Shown here one piece after another: positions 41,988 to 51,151 of a DNA stretch of 64,000 nucleotides. The position numbers were made by a program, and so were the translations under genes. The notes beneath the pieces are model-generated. The model worked only from the letters and a program-made list of their open reading frames with translations. It did no database searches and was not told where the DNA came from. The first letter of the stretch is position 1, and every line of letters starts with the position of its first letter. The stretch is from Duganella sp. CF458 (GTDB lineage Bacteria > Pseudomonadota > Gammaproteobacteria > Burkholderiales > Burkholderiaceae_D), in the NCBI RefSeq assembly GCF_900113115.1, contig NZ_FOOF01000002.1, positions 361,901-425,900 on the forward strand, in the 5' to 3' direction.

Positions 41988-44606
41988 GTGGACAATGCCC
42001 TGCTCAGCTTCTTCCAGCAAGACAAGGACCTGATCACTGACAACCGTCCACTGCGCCTGCGACTGGCCCATCCCACCCAGATGCTGGAAGACGTGCTATT
42101 GCCGCAGGTGGTGCACGGTACCGAAGCAATCTGCGGCAGTGTTGAATACCGCATCATGTGCGTCTCGCTCGATGCCTTCATCCCGTTGAAGGAGTTGATT
42201 GCGCTGCCGGTGGCAATCGACATCGTTACCGACCGTGGAGACCTGCGCAGCATTTGCGGCATCGTTACCGAAGCTCGCGCCGGAGATAGCGATGGCGGTC
42301 TGGCCAGCTACCAACTGGTGCTGCGCGACGCGCTCTCCATCATGGAGAAGCGTACCAACACTCGCGTTTTCCGCAACAAGAACGAGGTGGAGATCGTCAC
42401 GCTGATCCTGGACGAATGGATGCAGACGAATCCGATCATCGGCACCTGCTTCCACTACGAGATGGACGAATTGTTCGCGCACCAGGTCTATCCGCAGCGT
42501 GAATTCACCATGCAATACAACGAATCAGACGCCGCGTTCATCCGGCGGTTGCTCAAGCGCCGCGGCATTGCATGGTACTTCCGCGCGGACCAAGGCAACT
42601 CGCCATCGCATACGATGGTGCTGTTCAATCATCCGGATAGTTTGTTGCCGAGCGCCGCAGGCCTGGTGCGCTATCACCGCGATGCATCCACCGAAGAACG
42701 CGACACCATCAATTCCTGGTGCGCGGTTCGCACACTTCAACCTGCCAGCGTGACCCGTTTCAGCTGGGACTACAGGAATCCACGGAGTACGGACTTCATG
42801 CTTGCCGTTACCCAAGGCAATGCAGACCAGGGCGAGTCGGGTAACGAAATGGCCGCTAGCCTGGATGACTACCAAGTTCTGTCGCCGCATGCAGGCGACG
42901 ATTACGACGACTTGTGCCGGCTGGGCGAGTTGGCCATGAATCGCCACGACCTTGATTCAAAGTGCTTTCACGGCGAGGGCAGCGTACGTGACATGTGTGT
43001 TGGAGAATACTTCACGCTTGATGGCCATCCAGAGATTGACGGCCACGCTGACGGTGACCGCGACTTTGTCCTAACTTCGATGCAGCGTGCGGTTTCAAGC
43101 AATCTTTCCCAAGGGCTTGCAGAACGGGTTCAACGTGTTTTCTCGCGAAACCGTTGGCTCACGGGCGATGGGTTGTCGTACTTCGATCCGAATCAAGCAA
43201 GTACGCGCGTAAGGATCGCTCTCACGGCAGTGCGCCGCGGAATTTCGATTGTGCCGGGATACGACCCGCGAGTCGAAGTTCCCAATGTTCCGATGCAGAG
43301 CGCCATCGTTGTAGGTCCAGCGGGCGAAGAGGTCTATTGCGACGAATTGGGCCGTGTGAAGATTCGATTTCGCAGTACGCGGCCCGCCGATCATGAACAC
43401 GCGCAAGGAGCGGGCGCTGCCGACAACGATGCCGACTCGGCGTGGGTACGTGTCGCAAGTGCCTGGGCTGGAAATGGACCAGGAAGCTCAAATCAATGCG
43501 GAAGCTTATATCTGCCGCGTGTCGGAAGTGAAGTGTTGGTGGCGTTTCTCGCTGGCGACCCGGATCGGCCAGTGGTTGTCGGCCAGGCGTACAACGAGAT
43601 TGCGCAACCACCAGCGTTGAGCCAAGCAGGAGACTTGCCAGGTAACCGATATGTTTCTGGAATTAGAAGCCGTGAGATTCGCGGAAGCCAAGGCAACCAA
43701 CTGCGCTTTGACGATACGACGAGCGAGGTCGGTGCGCAATTTGCGAGCGACCATGGATCCTCTCAACTGAACTTGGGGTACTTAACAATGCCTCGTACGG
43801 ATGGAGGTGCAGGGCGGCGAGGCGAAGGCGTTGAATTGCGTAGCGACAAAAGTGTTGCCGTCCGCGGTGAGGCCGGAATTATCGTGACCACAGAGCGATC
43901 CAGCCCAACTGAAGGACAGCAGATGGACGCCGAAAGATTGACTTCTCTTTTCGAGGGCATCGTCAAGCTGGCTAAAGAGCTGAATGTACGCGCTACGGAA
44001 AACGCTGGGGACCGTCAGACGGTAGCGCAGTTAGAAAAGGCACTCGTCGACCTGAGGACGTTTGAGACGCGGCAACCTGTTCCGATGGTCGCTTTAGCTG
44101 CAACGATGGGCATAGTTCATGGAAGCGATGCTGGATTTTCGGTCGTAGCTGCGAAAGATATCGATCTTGGCACGTCCACGAATATTTCCCTCTCGACTGG
44201 TGAAAACACAGCGATTCGAGCGGCCCAAGATATCAATCTGTTTTCGAATGAAGGAACGCTCAACGCGATTTCGGCGGGCGGAAAGGTTTCTATTCAGGCG
44301 CAAGCAGATCAGATGGAAGTTCTCGCGAAGAAGGTCGTCGAAATTATCAGTACCTCGGAGTGGATAACTATCAGCGCGAAGAAGGGCGTCCGTATAAATG
44401 GTGGCGGATCTGAGATAGAGCTGACCTCAGGTGGAATAAAAGGCTATACGAGCGGGAGCCACCATATGTATGCGGCCGATCATCAGACGTTTTCCGGGAA
44501 AGGAAAAGTCTTGCAATTCCCCGGGGATAAGCAAGTTCACAAGGTCTGTGTTCCATGTCTGGCGATTGCTGCTCAAAGCCATAGCCCATTCGCGCCATCA
44601 AAATGA
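41988..44606 (+). CDS. VgrG spike protein of a type VI secretion system
   Basis: 872 residues. GTG start with GGAG at 41976. In order: gp27-like domain (about 1-390, with SDAAFIRRLLKRRGIAWYF), gp5-like OB domain (GRVKIRFRSTRP, ASAWAGNGPGSSNQCGSLYLPRVGSEVLVAFLAGDPDRPVVVGQ), and a C-terminal DUF2345-like beta-helix (GIVHGSDAGFSVVAAKDIDLGT...). It forms the tip of the T6SS tube and carries effectors via PAAR and adaptors. The first half is richer in GC than the C-terminal part and downstream genes, suggesting exchange of the 3' cargo end. No T6SS core gene is adjacent. Confidence 0.95.
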   Translation: MDNALLSFFQQDKDLITDNRPLRLRLAHPTQMLEDVLLPQVVHGTEAICGSVEYRIMCVSLDAFIPLKELIALPVAIDIVTDRGDLRSICGIVTEARAGDSDGGLASYQLVLRDALSIMEKRTNTRVFRNKNEVEIVTLILDEWMQTNPIIGTCFHYEMDELFAHQVYPQREFTMQYNESDAAFIRRLLKRRGIAWYFRADQGNSPSHTMVLFNHPDSLLPSAAGLVRYHRDASTEERDTINSWCAVRTLQPASVTRFSWDYRNPRSTDFMLAVTQGNADQGESGNEMAASLDDYQVLSPHAGDDYDDLCRLGELAMNRHDLDSKCFHGEGSVRDMCVGEYFTLDGHPEIDGHADGDRDFVLTSMQRAVSSNLSQGLAERVQRVFSRNRWLTGDGLSYFDPNQASTRVRIALTAVRRGISIVPGYDPRVEVPNVPMQSAIVVGPAGEEVYCDELGRVKIRFRSTRPADHEHAQGAGAADNDADSAWVRVASAWAGNGPGSSNQCGSLYLPRVGSEVLVAFLAGDPDRPVVVGQAYNEIAQPPALSQAGDLPGNRYVSGIRSREIRGSQGNQLRFDDTTSEVGAQFASDHGSSQLNLGYLTMPRTDGGAGRRGEGVELRSDKSVAVRGEAGIIVTTERSSPTEGQQMDAERLTSLFEGIVKLAKELNVRATENAGDRQTVAQLEKALVDLRTFETRQPVPMVALAATMGIVHGSDAGFSVVAAKDIDLGTSTNISLSTGENTAIRAAQDINLFSNEGTLNAISAGGKVSIQAQADQMEVLAKKVVEIISTSEWITISAKKGVRINGGGSEIELTSGGIKGYTSGSHHMYAADHQTFSGKGKVLQFPGDKQVHKVCVPCLAIAAQSHSPFAPSK

Positions 44607-45421
44607 ACGACTACTCGACATATGCGCTTATGGATGCATCCCTAATGATGGATGCAGAGCAGAAGCCTTGGACGAAGAGTAAGCACCGTCCTAGTTGGAT
44701 GGTCTCAATCTACGAGCGGCCAGCGTGGGATGTTAGTCCATTCATAGTCGATATTGAGTCGGCCTACCTCGGAAACAAGATCGATATTGTAATGGCAATG
44801 TCGAATTTTTTACGGACCGGGATTCACGTTTCATTTATCGACACCAAGCTCTCCGCTATGGAACTTGCAGACCACCTTCGCCAATTCGGCTACGTAGTAG
44901 ACGAAGCCAGAGGAGAACTCACATTACGGCTTGCGGATGGTATTGCCATCCCTTGGATTCAAGAGGTAATGAGTCCGGAACAATGGGCCGCGATCCATAA
45001 GCCAATTCGTCGTTGGCGATTTCACTCGCGCGACGGCCGGCTCGTTGAACTGCCTGCCCCTGAAGACGTTGAACCAGTGGATACTCCACTCAAATTCTCA
45101 GCGCATCAAATTGCCGCTCTGGAAAAATCACATGAACCTGATCACCTCATGTCTAATCTACGAGCAATGCGTAACGATCATCTTTGGGCACCGACTCCGC
45201 AATTGGAGATTGAACTTGCTGCAAAAATTCTGAAAATATGGAGAGACTCTGGGCAGGTAGATTCGTCGACTCTTCTAATATTTGCGCGAGCGGTATTTGA
45301 CACAAAGGGGCGCCTGCTAGATCTACCTTCTCTAATGCAGATCCTTTCCCAAGACGACCCGGTACTTGTGCGGCGGACTATTGAGCGCGCAGCCGCGTCG
45401 CAAGAAGAAGGGCGGCCATGA
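44603..45421 (+). CDS. DUF4123-like effector adaptor (chaperone)
   Basis: 272 residues. The N-terminal part (YALMDASLMMD, then PFIVDIES and FLRTGIHVSFI) follows the DUF4123 layout of proteins that load effectors onto VgrG. The C-terminal ~100 residues are helical and unique. It overlaps the vgrG stop (ATGA) and the next gene by four bases, so it is made in step with VgrG and the lipase. Composition is AT-richer than the core genes. Adaptor role is inferred from position and the N-terminal pattern. Confidence 0.75.
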   Translation: MNDYSTYALMDASLMMDAEQKPWTKSKHRPSWMVSIYERPAWDVSPFIVDIESAYLGNKIDIVMAMSNFLRTGIHVSFIDTKLSAMELADHLRQFGYVVDEARGELTLRLADGIAIPWIQEVMSPEQWAAIHKPIRRWRFHSRDGRLVELPAPEDVEPVDTPLKFSAHQIAALEKSHEPDHLMSNLRAMRNDHLWAPTPQLEIELAAKILKIWRDSGQVDSSTLLIFARAVFDTKGRLLDLPSLMQILSQDDPVLVRRTIERAAASQEEGRP

Positions 45422-46023
45422 GGTTCTTCGCCGAGTACAGATGGCCACTTTCGTTGGTAGTCATGATCAGTGGTGCCTTGATCTATTGGGGTACACAAGA
45501 TGAGGACAAGGTCTGGGTATCGATCGACGCTGTGCATTATTTCCCGCCAAACCATCGAATCGATGAGTTTTACGTAGACCGGCTCGCTTATGGAAATTCT
45601 GGCTTTGATGGATACGCAGATATGGGAATGTGCTGCGTATGGTTACCTAGACGCTGGCGGCCAGGAATGGTGGTTGATGTCCGTTGGATTGTAAGTGACT
45701 GGACGGAGTCTCCATTAGATGACAAGGAGCACTTTGACTGGGAAAAAGTAAAACTTGTTGGAATCTATCGTGCAAAGGTCCCGGTGGAACGATATGAAGA
45801 AGCCGACGATGTCTTTGTTCACTTCTTTAATGGCGGGAAGATAAGGGTTGCGCCAGGAATTCGCGATTTCCGGGACAAGAAGGACATAGAGAAGAGCATC
45901 ACGAACGCTGAAGCAAATGCGATAGTTGGCCAAAAAGTCAGCGAGGCCTTTACGGCCAAAGAAGAAGCCGACATTCTCGAAGAGCGCGAACGGTGGAAAG
46001 AACGGAGGAGAAGATGGCCATGA
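45418..46023 (+). CDS. DUF3304-type protein, likely immunity protein for the lipase
   Basis: 201 residues with an N-terminal signal anchor (about 10-26), then a periplasmic domain with the DUF3304 core (HRIDEFYVDRLAYGNSG ... MCCVWLPRRWRPGMVVDVRW) and a charged helical tail. DUF3304 proteins are often encoded beside Tle1 lipases, where membrane-attached immunity proteins protect the periplasm. Its TGA overlaps the lipase start region. Immunity function is inferred from context. Confidence 0.75.
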   Translation: MRFFAEYRWPLSLVVMISGALIYWGTQDEDKVWVSIDAVHYFPPNHRIDEFYVDRLAYGNSGFDGYADMGMCCVWLPRRWRPGMVVDVRWIVSDWTESPLDDKEHFDWEKVKLVGIYRAKVPVERYEEADDVFVHFFNGGKIRVAPGIRDFRDKKDIEKSITNAEANAIVGQKVSEAFTAKEEADILEERERWKERRRRWP

Positions 46024-47726
46024 TGGAGACGAATCTGTTTGCGTCTGCGGGACCAGAACCATTTCTGAAAAGGATGAATGAGTTCAACGCTGGCAGCGCT
46101 AAATCAACGGAATGTGAGGTCGCACTTCAATTTGGCTTGTTCTTCGACGGTACTGACAATAACTATGAGCGCGACAAAGCGGTGCTAGGAGACTCCAACA
46201 TTGCTCGGCTTTGGAAGTCATATCCACGACGGCCAGAAGAAGGAATCTCGCGACTCTATGTCCCTGGTGTCGGCACGAGATTCGCTGAGATAGGTGCGGA
46301 AGCCGAAGGATGGCGCGGGACCGCATTTGGCATCGGTTGTGAAGCGCGGGTTTTGTACGCTTTGCTGAAGACACTAGAATTTGTTCGCCATTTCATAGAT
46401 CCGCAGAAGCCGGCATTTACCAAGGACCAATTGAACGTACTCTGTCAGTACAACTTAGTGACGTCGAAGGCAAAAGAGCAAACACTGCTGAATATGGGGC
46501 TCGCATGCGGCCTACAGGAACTTGGCGACGATCTTGGTCGACGGCGACAAGCCTATTTTTTCAGAGAAACAGCAGATCTTGAAAAGACGTCACGAAGATC
46601 AGCTGTGCGGGTGAAAAGTATTGTCATCGACATTTTCGGCTTTTCTCGCGGAGCTGCCGAGGCCAGGGCCTATGCAACGTGGCTTTGCGAGACCCTAGTT
46701 AGCGGAAGATTTGCAGGCATTCCGCTAACGATCCGCTTCATGGGATTGCTCGATACCGTCGCCTCTGCAGGCTTGGTCGAGATGGTCACCAACGCGTTGA
46801 AAAAATCGACAGGTGGCCACACTGGATGGGCTCGTCCCGAATCGCTACGCATCCCATCCCAGGCGAAAAATTGCGTGCACTTCGTTGCGATGCATGAATT
46901 TCGAAAGAACTTTCCTGTCGACTCAATCTTCAAAGGAGGAGCGGATTCGCCAAATTTTCATGAGTTCGCATATCCCGGATCTCACAGCGACGTCGGCGGC
47001 GGCTATGCCCCAGGTGACCTTGGGATTGCGGCAAATATTGCAGCACCGCTGGCCGACGCAATGAAGCTCTCGCAGATTCCGCTTAACCATTTGTACGAAT
47101 ATGCGCTTGCTGCCGGCGTCCCACTTAGCAAGGATTCTGCTAGGGACAAGCGTTCCCACTACGATCCGTTTGCCGTGTCGAAAGAACTTAAGTCCGCCTT
47201 TAAGTCGTTCCTGAGCATAAATGGCGCTGACAAACGAACTCTCGCAGACTGGGCAAAAATTTACCTTGCCTGGCGTTGGCATATTCGAGAACGCTACAGC
47301 GAAGTTGGCCATGTCCGGCGCGCAAAGAAAGACCAGCATCTGCTGCTTTGGGCAAATCGCAAGTTGATAACGGATGCAGAGCGCCTACTCTCGAAAGGCG
47401 GGAGATCGGAGCGTGTTTATGCAGTAAAAGACATGGTGTATAAGGCAGGCCCTTCAGTCTTGGATTTCGTAACGCCGGTCGCCATTTCGGATGAACTCGA
47501 GGACGAGGCAGGTGCAGTGTTGAAGCAAGCTATTGCTTCGGGAATGCCGGGAAATGGGTTCACTGAGTTCTTTGACAGTTACGTCCATGACTCATACGCA
47601 GGCTTCTGCGCGGACTTAAAGGAACCGACAGGTTACTGGCGTTACAGAAAAAGCTTCCAGGGCTCTGATAAGCCGTTGAATGCCGGCCTGGATGATGGAA
47701 ATGCGAAAGACCAGCGTATCGCATAA
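46014..47726 (+). CDS. Tle1-type T6SS lipase effector (DUF2235)
   Basis: 570 residues from ATG 46014, preceded by GGAGGAG; ATG 46020 and 46023 are alternatives. The N-terminal LQFGLFFDGTDNNYERD and the nucleophile elbow GFSRGAAEARAYA (Ser at about residue 211) match the DUF2235 alpha/beta hydrolase domain, with the later PGSHSDVGGGYA holding the Asp. Tle1 enzymes are phospholipase A2 toxins delivered by T6SS. It lies between the likely immunity gene and a PAAR gene, the standard order of a cargo module. Confidence 0.9.
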   Translation: MAMMETNLFASAGPEPFLKRMNEFNAGSAKSTECEVALQFGLFFDGTDNNYERDKAVLGDSNIARLWKSYPRRPEEGISRLYVPGVGTRFAEIGAEAEGWRGTAFGIGCEARVLYALLKTLEFVRHFIDPQKPAFTKDQLNVLCQYNLVTSKAKEQTLLNMGLACGLQELGDDLGRRRQAYFFRETADLEKTSRRSAVRVKSIVIDIFGFSRGAAEARAYATWLCETLVSGRFAGIPLTIRFMGLLDTVASAGLVEMVTNALKKSTGGHTGWARPESLRIPSQAKNCVHFVAMHEFRKNFPVDSIFKGGADSPNFHEFAYPGSHSDVGGGYAPGDLGIAANIAAPLADAMKLSQIPLNHLYEYALAAGVPLSKDSARDKRSHYDPFAVSKELKSAFKSFLSINGADKRTLADWAKIYLAWRWHIRERYSEVGHVRRAKKDQHLLLWANRKLITDAERLLSKGGRSERVYAVKDMVYKAGPSVLDFVTPVAISDELEDEAGAVLKQAIASGMPGNGFTEFFDSYVHDSYAGFCADLKEPTGYWRYRKSFQGSDKPLNAGLDDGNAKDQRIA

Positions 47727-47741
47727 CGAGGGAGGCTCTAC

Positions 47742-47999
47742 ATGAAGAACTCGAAAGGAAAAGGAGTAATTCGGCTTGGCGACGCAACTTCGCATGGCGG
47801 AAAAGTCGTCATGGCTGATCCCAGCTTCACGGTCTTAGGCAAGCCGATCGTATGCGATGGGCACGCGACAATTTGCCCAAAGTGTCGAGGTGTGTTCCCA
47901 GTCAAAGTTAGCAGCTCAGAGCGCAAGCACAAAGGCAAAGCAGTCGCCTATGCAGGTGATCAGGCAGCATGCGGCGCGAAGCTAATTTCCTCGATTTGA
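47742..47999 (+). CDS. PAAR-domain protein
   Basis: 85 residues, nearly the whole protein is the domain: IRLGDATSHGGKVVMA, VCDGHATICPKCRG, and AVAYAGDQAACGAKLIS. PAAR proteins cap the VgrG tip and help bind effectors; the His/Cys residues bind zinc. It follows the lipase gene by 15 bases with a GAGGG ribosome site and closes the module. Confidence 0.9.
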   Translation: MKNSKGKGVIRLGDATSHGGKVVMADPSFTVLGKPIVCDGHATICPKCRGVFPVKVSSSERKHKGKAVAYAGDQAACGAKLISSI

Positions 48000-48014
48000 T
48001 TTCAGAATCGTCAA

Positions 48015-49304
48015 TTAAGGCATGGCTTCCATAACCGCCCAGCGCTCTGTAATTCTTCCATCCTCCATAACAGCGATATCGCCGAACTGCTGCAGCACAG
48101 ACTCGCTTTGCCGCGGCCGGAAGAAAACATAATCATCCGCCTGCAATTGTTGTGCCCCCGATCCCAGCAAGGCTTGCTGGTTGGACGAATTTCCGTAAAG
48201 GCCGCTTGCCGCCAGCCCAGCTGGCGACACCGGATCAGCCATCCAGTTGCCCCCATAGACGAAGTAGACGTGTTCCTGGTTCACATCCCAAGCGCGTGCC
48301 GCATCGCCCAGCACTTCAACGCCAATCGGCATCTGGAACCGTCGATCCGCCTTCAGTACAGGTGTAGCGATGAAAGCCGCAGGAGTTAAATCCTGCAGCA
48401 GGTCAGTATCAAAGTCGCTCGGCTTGACGAGTGCAGAGCCCAGCGCAAGTTCATTGGCGGCCCCGCTACCGTCATGCAGCCGGTAGGTCGGTGAACCTCC
48501 AGCGTTGAACACCAGCGCATCTGCCGCACTCGAAGCGCGCATCCCCTGCGTAGCGATACCCGCATAATCGCGATAGATGGCTTTAGCTTCTGTGAGTGCC
48601 TTTTCCCGCAAGCTCGCCAACGGAAGCTTGGCAACGTGCGCGTCATAACCCATGATCCCCGCCCATTGCAGGCGAGGCTCTTCACGCAGGATGGCGAGCA
48701 TCTGCTGCAGCATTTGGGCGCTATCCACGCCGCCACGGTGAAGGCCCACGTCGATCTCCAGGCTGACGCGCATATCCAGTTGCTGCGCCATCGCCAGGTC
48801 GCGATACTGTGCCAGGCGCTGCGGAGTATCCACCAGCCACTGCAACTGCCGCTCAGGCTGGAACTGCCCACGCTGGAAGCTCCGATAAAACTCCGCCGCC
48901 GCTGCAACTGGCAAAGGTTTGCCCAGGAGGAGGTCCACATCCGGGCGCTGCGCAGCGAGTTGCTGCAAGTAGGGCAGGTTGAACACCATCAGCCGGCGCG
49001 TTTGCATGGCTTGCATCAGAAGATCAAGCAAAGACAGGCAGGGCAGGGATTTGGCCACGAGCCGCAATGGCAAGCGCCCATTCACGTTGCGCATCACCTG
49101 CCGCGCATTGGCCTGCAGGCGGTCGCGGTCGATCACCATGGTTGGCGTGGCAATGCCCGCCGCACGTAATGCCTTCGACGCGCGCGCAAAGTATTCCGCA
49201 TGCGGCGCGCCCTTGTCGCGTGGGCGCACCGCCAGCGCTGCGGCACCTACCAGCCCAGCGCCAATGGCCGTAATCACAGCTCGTCGTTTCAACGCCACCA
49301 TCAC
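48015..49304 (-). CDS. Exported PLP-dependent enzyme, D-threonine aldolase/D-amino-acid dehydratase family
   Basis: 429 residues. The N-terminus has a hydrophobic signal-like segment (KRRAVITAIGAGLVGAAALAVRP). The alanine racemase-like barrel follows with the PLP Lys in RLVAKSLPCLSLL (about residue 84) and IMGYDAHVAK. The C-terminal beta domain is present but the zinc-binding His/Cys pair of D-serine dehydratases is not evident (the tail reads FRPRQSESVLQQFGDIAVMEDGRI). Third gene of a coupled operon, overlapping the lactone oxidase stop by four bases. Reaction uncertain; location outside the cytoplasm is inferred. Confidence 0.82.
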   Translation of the reverse strand: MMVALKRRAVITAIGAGLVGAAALAVRPRDKGAPHAEYFARASKALRAAGIATPTMVIDRDRLQANARQVMRNVNGRLPLRLVAKSLPCLSLLDLLMQAMQTRRLMVFNLPYLQQLAAQRPDVDLLLGKPLPVAAAAEFYRSFQRGQFQPERQLQWLVDTPQRLAQYRDLAMAQQLDMRVSLEIDVGLHRGGVDSAQMLQQMLAILREEPRLQWAGIMGYDAHVAKLPLASLREKALTEAKAIYRDYAGIATQGMRASSAADALVFNAGGSPTYRLHDGSGAANELALGSALVKPSDFDTDLLQDLTPAAFIATPVLKADRRFQMPIGVEVLGDAARAWDVNQEHVYFVYGGNWMADPVSPAGLAASGLYGNSSNQQALLGSGAQQLQADDYVFFRPRQSESVLQQFGDIAVMEDGRITERWAVMEAMP

Positions 49305-50668
49305 GCCACCCCGAACATCGAGCGCAAATGCGGATTAAGCATGCGGCCCTGCGGGTCCATCTGCTGCCGCAGCGCCAAGAAGTCGTTCCAACGCGGATAG
49401 AGCGCCGCCAGTTCCTTCGCCGTCAGGTTGTGCAGCTTGCCCCAGTGCGGTCTGCCGCCATGCTTGCGGAAGATTGGGCCCAGTTCGGTCACAAGGTATT
49501 CGTAAGCCTCACCGTGCGCCGCGTGCACGGCAATGGAGCAACTGTCACGCTTGTGGAAGGGGCTGAGCCAGGCGTCATCACCTTTAATGAAACGGAACTC
49601 CATTGGGAAGAACACTTCATTGCGCTTCTCCAGCGCAGCGACGATCTCGCGTACGCAGGCAATGCCCGCCTCGCGCGGCACGTGGTATTCCGTCTCGTTG
49701 AAGCGCGTTGGCCGCACCGTGGAAAGCAGCTTCCACGACCGGTTCTTTGCCTCCTCGGTCAGATCCGGATCGATCAGTTTTCCCGCGGCCCAGCGCCGCA
49801 AATCCGGGAACTTGCCGAGCCAGTCGCGTAGCTTGCGCAGATCGCTCAGCATCTCCTCATCCTGCGAATGCGGCACCAGCACATCGCTGCCTTGGTACTC
49901 GTCGTGCGCAATGGCCGCTGCATAACCGGTGAAGGGGAGGTAGTAGAACTCAAAATGCCGATGCTTGCGCGCCAGCTCGCCCGCCTGCTCCAGCATTTCA
50001 CCCAAAGGGCGCAGCCAAACCTTGCGGTGCAGGCTGAAGGACGGCACTACCCGCATTGTCGCCTGCGTGATCACACCCAGGCTGCCGAGGGAAACGCGGG
50101 CCGCCGCCATTTGCTCTGGATGGCGCTCCTGGTCCCACTCCACCACCTGGCCTTGCGGCGTGACTAGGCGCAGCGCCATCACGTCCGCATGCATGGCCTG
50201 CAGATTTGCGCCCGTGCCATGCGTGCCGGTGCTGACGGCACCGGCCAGCGACTGTAGGTCGATATCCGGCAGGTTGCGCAAGGCCAGCCCAACGCCATCA
50301 AGCTCGCGTGAAATCGCAGCTAGGCGGGTGCCGGCGCGCAATGTGGCGGTCATGGCCGCCTTGTCATGCGACAGCACGCCGGACATTCGCTCGAGCGAAA
50401 CAATCGTGCCGTTGGTAGGCACCAGGGGAGTGAAGGAATGGCCTGCGCCAACACAACGTACCGTACCGCTGGCATTGCGTAGCAGATCCGCCAGGGCCTG
50501 TTCGTCGGCAGGCGTAGCGAGTGACTGCGCCTGGCATTGTTGCACTTCCGACCAGTTCTTCCAACGGAAGGGGCGTGGCTGCATCGGCGCAGCCTGCACG
50601 CGGCCCGCAAGCAAACCTGCCGCTGCGGCCATGGCGCCGGCTTTCAGGAATAAGCGACGCTGCTTCAT
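49301..50668 (-). CDS. Exported FAD-dependent sugar-lactone oxidase (D-arabinono-1,4-lactone oxidase family)
   Basis: 455 residues. A Tat-type signal is suggested by MKQRRLFLKAGAMAAAAGLLAG. The FAD domain has VGAGHSFTPL, whose His corresponds to the residue that binds FAD covalently in gulonolactone oxidase, and GTHGTGA. The C-terminal ALO domain ends with the RPHWGKLH motif seen in the family. It oxidises an aldonolactone or a similar polyol; the cytochrome c gene upstream could take the electrons. It overlaps both neighbours by four bases. Confidence 0.9.
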   Translation of the reverse strand: MKQRRLFLKAGAMAAAAGLLAGRVQAAPMQPRPFRWKNWSEVQQCQAQSLATPADEQALADLLRNASGTVRCVGAGHSFTPLVPTNGTIVSLERMSGVLSHDKAAMTATLRAGTRLAAISRELDGVGLALRNLPDIDLQSLAGAVSTGTHGTGANLQAMHADVMALRLVTPQGQVVEWDQERHPEQMAAARVSLGSLGVITQATMRVVPSFSLHRKVWLRPLGEMLEQAGELARKHRHFEFYYLPFTGYAAAIAHDEYQGSDVLVPHSQDEEMLSDLRKLRDWLGKFPDLRRWAAGKLIDPDLTEEAKNRSWKLLSTVRPTRFNETEYHVPREAGIACVREIVAALEKRNEVFFPMEFRFIKGDDAWLSPFHKRDSCSIAVHAAHGEAYEYLVTELGPIFRKHGGRPHWGKLHNLTAKELAALYPRWNDFLALRQQMDPQGRMLNPHLRSMFGVA

Positions 50669-51018
50669 GATCCGCTCCTCGCCATGAAGAGGGTAAGCGC
50701 GCGCAGATCATCCGCGCTGCAGTCGTTGCACTGGCCCATGGCCGGCATGGCGTTGAAGCCATCGCTTGCGTGCCGCACCAGTTGGTCGATGCCCTTGTCG
50801 AGACGCGGCTTCCAGTGCGGTGCAAAGCCAGCGAGTGGCGCCCCACTGCCGTTCCGCCCGTGGCAAACCATGCACGAACGCTCGTAGCGCTCCGCCAGCT
50901 GTGCTTCGAGTGGGCGGGAAGTCTCAGCCCATTGCAGGTCGGCCGCAGCCGGTTCCTGTTTGGAGACAGAACAGGCACCCAGGCCCGCCAGCATTATCAT
51001 GCCCAACAACGCTCGCAT
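50665..51018 (-). CDS. Cytochrome c5-like lipoprotein
   Basis: 117 residues. Lipoprotein signal (MRALLGMIMLAGLGACSV, Cys16). One haem motif, CMVCHGRNGSGAP (about residue 49), then MPAMGQCNDCSADDLRALTLFM with the axial Met and the extra Cys pair typical of cytochrome c5. First gene of the operon with the lactone oxidase and the PLP enzyme; likely the electron acceptor for the oxidase in the periplasm. Confidence 0.9.
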   Translation of the reverse strand: MRALLGMIMLAGLGACSVSKQEPAAADLQWAETSRPLEAQLAERYERSCMVCHGRNGSGAPLAGFAPHWKPRLDKGIDQLVRHASDGFNAMPAMGQCNDCSADDLRALTLFMARSGS

Positions 51019-51151
51019 CGACTCCCCTTCTTCAAGTGGAACAACGTCAAATGAGAATAACGATGAACCTATAAAAAAACAATGTTTTTACATCGGCGCA
51101 GGATTTTGAATGCTAAAAAAGCAACGGCATCGAATTTGAACTTAAAGCGGG

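Noticed and set aside
42500..42950. Separate toxin gene inside vgrG
   Set aside because: Short frames in other phases only; the gp27-like domain of VgrG runs through.
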